This document shows, in pieces, positions 1 through 4,866 of a DNA stretch of 6,015 nucleotides. The DNA lies in contig CAJPUA010000066.1 of the NCBI GenBank assembly GCA_905373705.1, forward strand, positions 1-6,015. Reading direction: 5' to 3'. Made by a program: the position numbers and the translations under genes. Below the pieces are notes generated by a model. The model saw only the letters and a program-made list of their open reading frames with translations, was not told the origin of the DNA and did no database searches. Origin of the DNA: an uncultured Schwartzia sp. (GTDB lineage: Bacteria > Bacillota > Negativicutes > Selenomonadales > Selenomonadaceae). Within the stretch, counting starts at the first letter, position 1. Every line of letters starts with the position of its first letter.

Positions 1-107
1 GACAAGCCGAATCCCGCCGCGCTCCAGAACAGGATGAGCGCCAGGAGCGCCCACCCCGTGCCGCGCGCTTCCCGCACAACCTGCCGGTACTTATCAAACC
101 TCGTCAC
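1..107 (-). CDS. YhdT-like (DUF997) small membrane protein, N-terminal part only
   Basis: The first 35 codons of a gene that runs off the left edge. It starts at a GTG (105-107) with a good ribosome binding site, AGGGGG, about seven bases upstream (115-120). The visible protein begins MTRFDKYRQVVREARG, a basic amphipathic head with a conserved-looking REA motif. A hydrophobic helix rich in L, A, W and F follows from about residue 18. This head-then-helix pattern resembles the YhdT/DUF997 family of small two-helix inner-membrane proteins. These are often encoded just before the sodium/pantothenate symporter gene panF, so panF may lie immediately beyond the window. That is inference, because only a third or so of the protein is visible. 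It is preceded by its own promoter and a hairpin-containing leader of about 50 bases. Any other small membrane protein with a basic N-terminus remains possible. Confidence 0.6.
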   Translation of the reverse strand, partial: MTRFDKYRQVVREARGTGWALLALILFWSAAGFGL

Positions 108-129
108 CGCAAATCCCCCTTCGTGTAAG

Positions 130-146
130 CGCCGCCCCATGCGGCG
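130..146 (-). other. Leader hairpin upstream of the YhdT-like gene
   Basis: A perfect six-base-pair inverted repeat (130-135 with 141-146, five-base loop), all G-C pairs, lies in the predicted leader between the transcription start and the ribosome binding site. It is not followed by a T run on the minus strand, so it is not a standard terminator. A role in mRNA stability or translation is possible but unproven. Confidence 0.35.
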
Positions 147-167
147 TCTCGCCGAAATATCGTATTT

Positions 168-196
168 ATTATAGCACCTTCCCGCAGCAGCGCCAA
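168..196 (-). promoter_or_regulatory. Promoter for the YhdT-like gene
   Basis: Read on the minus strand, a -35 element TTGGCG (191-196, four of six consensus bases) is followed after exactly 17 bases by a perfect -10 TATAAT (168-173). Transcription should begin near position 161, leaving a leader of about 54 bases before the GTG start. The -35 lies 15 bases beyond the stop codon of the heptosyltransferase gene, so this small gene can be expressed independently of its upstream neighbour. Confidence 0.72.
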
Positions 197-210
197 TCCA
201 AGCGTTAAGT

Positions 211-1446
211 TCATCCGCGTGCCGCCGTGTCTGCCCGCAGCCGGTCGATTGCCGCGATCACCATGCGCGGCGTTATTTTTTTCGAGCATTCAAACATTTT
301 TTCCGACCCGGTCGGCTGCCTGGGACAGGCTTTTTCCTTCCAATTCAGCCGCACATCGTTATAACAGCCACCGCACGCCAACCGATTATACACACGGTAC
401 GGCGTGGGAAATTCGCACCAAGGCAGCGAGAATCCGCCGATCATAACGACCGGACAGCCCGCGGTCCGAGCCAGCCACGAAAGCCCGCTCGGCAAACCGA
501 CAAAAAACGCCGCGTGAGACAGCATATCCGCCCGTTCCAGAAGCGGCCGATTTCCCGTAAAATCTTCCGCCCCCTCCGGCATAGCGACGCGATAACCATG
601 CGCCGTCATCTCCCGCTCGCGATCAACGCACAGCACCCGGTAGCCGAGCGATTTCAGATACGCCGTCACGTTTTCCCAACCGCCTGGAAAGAGCCATCCC
701 TTCGTCACACTCGACGCCTGTACGCCAAGGCACACATAAGGCTCCGCTATCAAACGCGGGCCTTTCGGCCACGCTGCCAGCGGCGCTTTCCGCGGCAGTC
801 CCATGATCATCTGCCCCGTCTGCGTCATGGGCACCTGCCGCCCGTCAATTGGCGACGCGCCGGGAAAATCAAGCCCGGCGTTAAAATAAAACGTCGCGTA
901 AGTATCCTCATCGCGCTCCTCTTGAAGCGGGATATCTGGGAACAGCCGGCGCGCGATTTCGTGCATACTGGGCGCCAGCCAATAATATACCTTCGCTCCG
1001 TAGTAATCGCGAACATACGGCACATACGGTAAAAACGACTGCGTGTCGCCCAAAAGCGAGCTGCTGAAAATCAGCCGCACCTTTTGTTCCCGCATATCGA
1101 AAACGTGCGAAAAAACCGGCGTCCTTGCGTAGCTGACATGCACTTCCCAAGGGATATAATACTTTTCCATCGATACCACAATCGTCGCGGACACATCCTG
1201 GTCATAAAACACTGTCCCCGAATCGTGATCCCCGATCGTCACATGCCATGGCCCTTCCGGAACTTCGAGGCGAACGCCGTCATTGAAATCGATCTTCAGC
1301 CCCTCGATTCCCGTCTCTCCCGCGACCGGCCCTGCCGTTCCCGCGCCGATTTGCGCCAGATACGCCAGCATCCGCTGGATATCCTCCGGCTCCTTAGTGA
1401 AATCCTTGCAGCTGAAATACTGCACCGGATAAGGAAAAACGCCCAT
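211..1446 (-). CDS. Autotransporter strand-loop-strand O-heptosyltransferase (BAHT family, TibC/AAH type)
   Basis: A complete 411-residue cytoplasmic glycosyltransferase. Characterised relatives (TibC, AAH) transfer heptose from an ADP-heptose donor onto serines of autotransporter adhesin repeats before export. The N-terminal ~120 residues form the family's beta-rich domain. The GT core follows, with SSSLLGDT at 128-135. Asp134 occupies the place of the catalytic base in GT9-type heptosyltransferases such as WaaC. Residues 243-257 (QASSVTKGW then GGW) match the donor-binding region, with Lys249 the likely conserved lysine. GLPSGLSWLARTAG (317-330) and GFSLPWCEFPTPYRVYN (338-354) are family hallmarks. 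The C-terminal finger has four cysteines, C358, C361, C374 and C387, as in TibC, where such cysteines bind iron. The ATG has an AGGAGG ribosome binding site nine bases upstream. No autotransporter substrate lies in the window. I am confident of the family; donor and acceptor are inferred. Confidence 0.93.
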   Translation of the reverse strand: MGVFPYPVQYFSCKDFTKEPEDIQRMLAYLAQIGAGTAGPVAGETGIEGLKIDFNDGVRLEVPEGPWHVTIGDHDSGTVFYDQDVSATIVVSMEKYYIPWEVHVSYARTPVFSHVFDMREQKVRLIFSSSLLGDTQSFLPYVPYVRDYYGAKVYYWLAPSMHEIARRLFPDIPLQEERDEDTYATFYFNAGLDFPGASPIDGRQVPMTQTGQMIMGLPRKAPLAAWPKGPRLIAEPYVCLGVQASSVTKGWLFPGGWENVTAYLKSLGYRVLCVDREREMTAHGYRVAMPEGAEDFTGNRPLLERADMLSHAAFFVGLPSGLSWLARTAGCPVVMIGGFSLPWCEFPTPYRVYNRLACGGCYNDVRLNWKEKACPRQPTGSEKMFECSKKITPRMVIAAIDRLRADTAARG

Positions 1447-1455
1447 TGTCTCTCC

Positions 1456-1479
1456 CCTCCTCCGCGCCCTATTCTACCA
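1456..1479 (-). promoter_or_regulatory. Extended -10 promoter and ribosome binding site of the heptosyltransferase gene
   Basis: On the minus strand, TGG-TAGAAT (1471-1479) gives an extended -10 element (TGn plus five of six -10 bases). No convincing -35 sits 16-18 bases upstream, as is common for extended -10 promoters. Transcription would begin near 1464, only about 18 bases before the ATG. The consensus AGGAGG ribosome binding site (1456-1461) lies nine bases before the start codon, so the leader holds little else. Confidence 0.55.
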
Positions 1480-1495
1480 CACATCCGCGCTGCGA

Positions 1496-1531
1496 GCCAC
1501 CGGCTTCATCTATCTAAGACAATCCGGCGGC
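1496..1531. repeat. Inverted repeat upstream of the heptosyltransferase promoter
   Basis: The arms GCCACCGG (1496-1503) and CCGGCGGC (1524-1531) pair over eight positions, with one G-U wobble in the minus-strand RNA, around a 20-base loop. The repeat lies between the end of the ABC transporter gene and the extended -10 element, with one arm where a -35 would sit. It has no following T run, so it is a poor terminator. It could be a protein-binding site or chance in GC-rich DNA. Confidence 0.3.
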
Positions 1532-1576
1532 GAAAAAGCCAAGGTAGCTCGGATGCTCTACTTTTAGATCCATGAT

Positions 1577-3295
1577 TCAGGCGGGGATAATATCGCGCAA
1601 AACCGCGTTTCCGCCTTCCATATGAAGCTCTTTGTCATGGCGGGCGAAAAGCGTCTGACGATGCCCGACGCTGACGAAGCCGGTTTGCGGCAAGGTCTCG
1701 TGCAGGAGCTGATACAGGGCTTCTTCCCGCGGCTCGTCGAGGGCGCTGGTGGCCTCGTCGAGAAACACCCAGTCAGGACGGACGACGAGAATCCGGGCGA
1801 AAGCGATCCGCTGCTGCTCCCCCAGCGAGAGAATCCGGCTCCAGTCGTCGATGTCGTCAAGGCGGGGAATGAGCGCCGCCAGATCGACGCGCCGCAGAAT
1901 ATCCTCAAGCGTCGCTGAATCGACGGCGTTCTCGTCGGCCAAAGGATAACAAATGGCGCGGCGCAGCGTACCGAGGGGCAGATAAGGGCGTTGCGGCAGG
2001 AAAAGGATCTGGCTCCCCGCCGGGGCTAGAAGATCGCCGCCGCCAAAAGGCCAAATCCCGGCAATCGCCCGCAGAAGCGTCGATTTTCCGCAGCCGGAAG
2101 CGCCGGTGACGAGAAGCCGCTGCCCGGGAGGAAGAACGAGCGAACAAGGCGAGAGCAGTTCCCGCCCGTCGGGTAAGGCGACGTGAATGCCGGCGAATAC
2201 GAGTTCCGGCCGTTCTCCATCACGGCGGGCGACGGCAGGCGTCAGCGCCCGGACTTCCTCCAGGTGACCGGTGAAGCCAAGAAGACGGTGGGTAACAGCG
2301 ATAAGCTGAGCAACGGTATCATAGACGGTCACAAAGTAAGAGAGCGCGTCCTGCACACGAGCAAAAGCGGTGATGGTCTGCATGAGGCCGCCGAGATGCA
2401 TGGCCCCGCTGAAATAGCGCGGTGCAGCGAGAATAAGCGGGGCGATGATAGCGATCTGGCCGTAAAAATTCGCGTAGAAATTAAGATATTTCGTTTGCTT
2501 CATGAGGCCGCGGAAGTTTTTGACGACATTTTTGAAATGAGCGATAAAGCCCGTATGCTCCGCCGCTTCGCCGCGGTAAAAGGCAATACTCTCTCCATTT
2601 TCCCGCACCCGGGTCATAGCATAACGAAAATCCGCTTCGTAGCGCTGCTGATCGTAATTCAGGCGAATGAGCTTTCGCCCCACAAGGTGCGCCAGCCACG
2701 TCCCCACGCCGGAATAGAGGAGGGAAAACCACAGCATATAACCATAGATATGGTAGGTTTCACCGTTGAACGGAACCTCCAGGACGCCGGAAAGATTCCA
2801 GAGAACGACGGCAAACGCCGCCAACGTAGTAAACTGCTTTAGCACGCCGATCAAAAGGCCGAGCGTCAGGCCGACGAATTGATTGATATCGTCTTGAATA
2901 CGCTGCTCGGGATTATCCATATCGGTTTTCATGACCTGCAGGCGATAGTAAGCCTCGTCCCCGAGCCAATCGTCCATATAGCGCCCCGTCAGGAAGGTGC
3001 GCCAGCGAATCTGGAGCAGCTGTTGCAGGTAAATGGCATAGACCGCAATAACAATGTGCAAAAGGGCGAGAAAAGTGAATTTACCGATGAGCGGCCAAAA
3101 GAGCGCGGCGTCATAATTTTGCAAGGCATTGTAGAACTCGTTGTACCAGCGATTGATGAGGACGACGAGGTAAACCATGGCGAAATTCAAAAGAATAACG
3201 ACGGCGAGAAGCCCCCCGGCGAACCTCTTTTCTTTCGACGTCCAATAGGAGCGGAAAATATGCCAGAAGCCTCGGGCGAAATCTTTTTTGGTCAT
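1577..3295 (-). CDS. ABC transporter, fused permease and ATPase half-transporter (YddA / SbmA-BacA / ABCD type)
   Basis: A complete 572-residue inner-membrane half-transporter that should act as a homodimer. The membrane domain (about 1-340) has hydrophobic segments near 26-48, 68-90, 140-166, 182-204 and 276-295. It carries the family motif RWYNEFYNALQNYDAALFW (49-67) and NPEQRIQDD (128-136). The ATPase domain (about 365-572) has Walker A GASGCGKST (398-406), a Q-loop glutamine in LPQRPYLP (Q435), signature LSLGEQQR (489-496), Walker B with E514 in FLDEAT, D-loop SALD (517-520) and the switch histidine H545. LSLGE instead of LSGGQ is usual for this subfamily. All catalytic residues are present. 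Relatives move peptides, cobalamin or acyl compounds; the substrate here cannot be told. I chose the ATG at 3293-3295, with AAAGGA six bases upstream. An in-frame GTG at 3353-3355 would add 20 residues but lacks a ribosome binding site and lies upstream of the predicted transcription start. Confidence 0.93.
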   Translation of the reverse strand: MTKKDFARGFWHIFRSYWTSKEKRFAGGLLAVVILLNFAMVYLVVLINRWYNEFYNALQNYDAALFWPLIGKFTFLALLHIVIAVYAIYLQQLLQIRWRTFLTGRYMDDWLGDEAYYRLQVMKTDMDNPEQRIQDDINQFVGLTLGLLIGVLKQFTTLAAFAVVLWNLSGVLEVPFNGETYHIYGYMLWFSLLYSGVGTWLAHLVGRKLIRLNYDQQRYEADFRYAMTRVRENGESIAFYRGEAAEHTGFIAHFKNVVKNFRGLMKQTKYLNFYANFYGQIAIIAPLILAAPRYFSGAMHLGGLMQTITAFARVQDALSYFVTVYDTVAQLIAVTHRLLGFTGHLEEVRALTPAVARRDGERPELVFAGIHVALPDGRELLSPCSLVLPPGQRLLVTGASGCGKSTLLRAIAGIWPFGGGDLLAPAGSQILFLPQRPYLPLGTLRRAICYPLADENAVDSATLEDILRRVDLAALIPRLDDIDDWSRILSLGEQQRIAFARILVVRPDWVFLDEATSALDEPREEALYQLLHETLPQTGFVSVGHRQTLFARHDKELHMEGGNAVLRDIIPA

Positions 3296-3301
3296 AAAAG
3301 G

Positions 3302-3307
3302 TCCTTT
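3302..3307 (-). promoter_or_regulatory. Ribosome binding site fixing the ABC transporter start
   Basis: On the minus strand AAAGGA ends six bases before the ATG at 3293-3295. No comparable site precedes the upstream in-frame GTG at 3353-3355. This supports the shorter, 572-residue protein. Confidence 0.75.
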
Positions 3308-3357
3308 CCGGCGCGGCGGCGACAGTATACCGACGGCAACGATTGAAATTTTCACTT

Positions 3358-3386
3358 ATTATACCGGCTTTGTCGTGCGTTTTCAA
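3358..3386 (-). promoter_or_regulatory. Promoter of the ABC transporter gene
   Basis: On the minus strand TTGAAA (3381-3386, five of six consensus bases) is separated by 17 bases from a perfect TATAAT (3358-3363). Transcription should start near 3351, giving a leader of about 56 bases. By sequence this is the strongest promoter in the window. Its -35 box coincides with the -35 region of the proposed plus-strand promoter. Confidence 0.82.
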
Positions 3387-3408
3387 TAGCCATGCAGTAT
3401 AATACAAT
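3380..3408 (+). promoter_or_regulatory. Divergent promoter of the membrane protein-yigZ operon
   Basis: On the plus strand TTTTCA (3380-3385, four of six) is followed after 17 bases by TACAAT (3403-3408, five of six). A second possible -10, a perfect TATAAT at 3398-3403, overlaps it but has no good -35 at normal spacing. Either would start transcription near 3410-3415, leaving a leader of about 75-80 bases before the ATG at 3491. The -35 overlaps that of the minus-strand promoter, so the two promoters may compete for polymerase. Confidence 0.55.
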
Positions 3409-3490
3409 ATGAACACTTAGCGAACGCGGCCAAAAGGAGCGGAAACTTTAGTGTGAATTGTACCTGACCACTTAAAGGATGTGACGTTTC

Positions 3491-4135
3491 ATGCCGGTTA
3501 CGACTTTGGCGGCGTTGGCGGGGGGATTGCTCCTGCTCTTTTTTCTGCGCCGTTATTTTCCAAACCGCCGGATTTTCTTCGTATTTGCCGCCGTCATTTT
3601 GGCGGCGGGCGCTTTTTCCTTCTTTTCGGCGGAGCCGCCGCCCCGTCCGGCGATCAGCCCGGAGGAGCGCGCCCATATCGCCGCTCAGCAGCAGATCGTC
3701 GCCGAATGGTACGCGGAACATCAGCGCCTTATTGGCGATCTCGACCACAACTGGCAGCAATATCACCGCACGCTGGCCGAGTTCGATGCCGACGATATCA
3801 GTATTGAGACGGCTTACGAACGGCTTACTGAGCTGGATGCAGCAGCCGCTGAGGAAGAGGCGCGGGTGCGCAAAATGGAACCTCCGGAAGCGCTCGACAG
3901 AGTGAACTATGATCTGGTGGCGGCCATTCTCTCCAAGACGCGCGCCTACGCAGCCGCCCAACGGCAAGCGATCCATCTCACCGCGGCGGCGGCTGACCCC
4001 CAGCGCCTGACGAGCGACATACAAGAAGAACAGAGCCGCCGTTTGCGCCAAGTCATGATCACCGAATCGCCGGCCGGGCTTTTCACGGCGGCGGAACTGA
4101 CCGCGCTGCGTGAGAATCTGATATTGCCGGAGTGA
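3491..4135 (+). CDS. Unrecognised two-helix membrane-anchored protein with extracytoplasmic helical domain
   Basis: A 214-residue protein I cannot assign to a named family. Two hydrophobic segments (about 4-19 and 28-46) flank a short basic loop, RRYFPNRR (20-27). By the positive-inside rule, the loop is cytoplasmic and both ends face outwards. A proline-rich linker (PPPRP, 49-53) leads to a highly charged, alanine-rich domain of about 160 residues that looks all-helical. It is probably two or three long helices with a break at EPP (130-132). No cysteine pair, catalytic motif or lipobox is visible. The ATG is preceded by AAAGGA (3474-3479) at 11 bases, slightly long. It is the first gene of an operon with yigZ: its TGA is followed by the next ATG after six bases, and that gene's GGAG ribosome binding site abuts the stop codon. 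A structural or envelope role is only a guess. Confidence 0.82.
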   Translation: MPVTTLAALAGGLLLLFFLRRYFPNRRIFFVFAAVILAAGAFSFFSAEPPPRPAISPEERAHIAAQQQIVAEWYAEHQRLIGDLDHNWQQYHRTLAEFDADDISIETAYERLTELDAAAAEEEARVRKMEPPEALDRVNYDLVAAILSKTRAYAAAQRQAIHLTAAAADPQRLTSDIQEEQSRRLRQVMITESPAGLFTAAELTALRENLILPE

Positions 4136-4141
4136 GGGCCC

Positions 4142-4795
4142 ATGGAAAAGTCGATCATCATCGCGAAAGGCGCGACGGCTGAATTTACCGTTCAGCGTTC
4201 GCGCTTCATCGCTAACACGGCAGCGGCGCGGGACGAAAGAGAAGCGCAGACATTTTTGCAGAACGTCAGGAAAAAATATTACGACGCCCGGCATAATACT
4301 TTCGCTTGGCGACTATGCGACGGACGGCAAAAATCAAGCGACGACGGCGAGCCGGGCGGAACCGCGGGGCTGCCGATTTTGACGGTCATGGAGCGTCAGG
4401 GCGTCGCCGGCGGCATCGTCGTCGTAACGCGTTACTTTGGCGGCATCAAGCTTGGCGCCGGAGGGCTTGCCCGCGCTTACGGCCGCGCCGCCGCCCTCGG
4501 CCTCGCCGCCTCAACGCTGGCCGAACTTCACCGCTTACGGCGCGTCATTGTGACAATTGAGTACGATCTCCTGAGCGCACTGGAAAACTGGAGCCGGCAA
4601 AAAGAAATCCGCCTAGCCGACAAAAGCTACGCGGAAAAAGTCACCGTCTCCCTGCTTCTTCCTCCCGCCGAGGCCGCCGCTCGTCAAGCCGAATTGATCG
4701 ATCTCACCGGCGGTCGCGTCGTATGGCAGGACGGCGGGGAAACGCAAGCGCTGATCGCATTAACGAACGAGGAAAAACCAACCGCTGAACCATGA
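4142..4795 (+). CDS. yigZ: YigZ / IMPACT family protein (UPF0029)
   Basis: A complete 217-residue cytoplasmic protein of the YigZ/YvyE branch of the IMPACT family, at the usual length. The N-terminal UPF0029 domain (about 15-120) contains SRFI (20-23), YYDARHNTFAWR (46-57), SDDGEPGGTAG (66-76) and VVVTRYFGGIKLGAGGLARAYG (positions 93-114), which is close to the family signature. The C-terminal ~80 residues (about 133-209) correspond to the DUF1949 ferredoxin-like domain. Eukaryotic IMPACT acts on GCN1/GCN2 translation control. The bacterial function is not settled, though nucleic-acid or translation-factor-like binding has been proposed. The segment before VVVT reads GVAGGI where relatives commonly have an asparagine-containing turn, a mild divergence. 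GGAG (4129-4132) lies nine bases before the ATG and touches the stop of the preceding gene, suggesting translational coupling. The gene converges with the hydrolase gene 69 bases downstream. Confidence 0.94.
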   Translation: MEKSIIIAKGATAEFTVQRSRFIANTAAARDEREAQTFLQNVRKKYYDARHNTFAWRLCDGRQKSSDDGEPGGTAGLPILTVMERQGVAGGIVVVTRYFGGIKLGAGGLARAYGRAAALGLAASTLAELHRLRRVIVTIEYDLLSALENWSRQKEIRLADKSYAEKVTVSLLLPPAEAAARQAELIDLTGGRVVWQDGGETQALIALTNEEKPTAEP

Positions 4796-4802
4796 TGACG
4801 GG

Positions 4803-4866
4803 GACGCCTTGACGTTGTCAGTTGTCAAAGGATTGCCTTTCCATCGTTTTCGCCGCTGCCGGCGTC
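4803..4866. repeat. Nested inverted repeats in the convergent gap
   Basis: The space between yigZ and the hydrolase gene holds three small inverted repeats. GACGCC (4803-4808) pairs perfectly with GGCGTC (4861-4866). TTGAC (4809-4813) pairs with GTCAA (4824-4828), extendable by CC/GG with one bulge. CGCCG (4851-4855) pairs with CGGCG (4860-4864) across a four-base loop. The first and third share bases, so they are alternatives. None is followed by a proper T run on either strand. They may help end converging transcripts, but a standard rho-independent terminator is not evident. Confidence 0.35.

Noticed and set aside
1530..1565. A possible terminator after the ABC transporter gene (GAGC...GCTT followed by five T on the minus strand)
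   Set aside because: The stem is only four pairs including a wobble, too weak to support a rho-independent terminator.
2183..2842. A 219-codon open frame on the plus strand, opposite the ABC transporter gene
   Set aside because: It lies wholly within the strongly supported ABC transporter gene on the other strand, its protein resembles no family, and GC-rich coding DNA commonly leaves long open frames on the opposite strand.
3432..3465. A possible leader peptide: AAAAGGAG followed by GTG codons at 3451 and 3453
   Set aside because: The frames end after one and four codons. There is no run of a single amino acid codon or attenuator-type hairpin, so the purine tract is probably chance or an auxiliary site.
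3383..4294. A 303-codon open frame on the minus strand covering the membrane protein and the start of yigZ
   Set aside because: It would overlap the start of yigZ, a certain gene, and the divergent promoters. Its composition is arginine-rich and typical of an antisense shadow.
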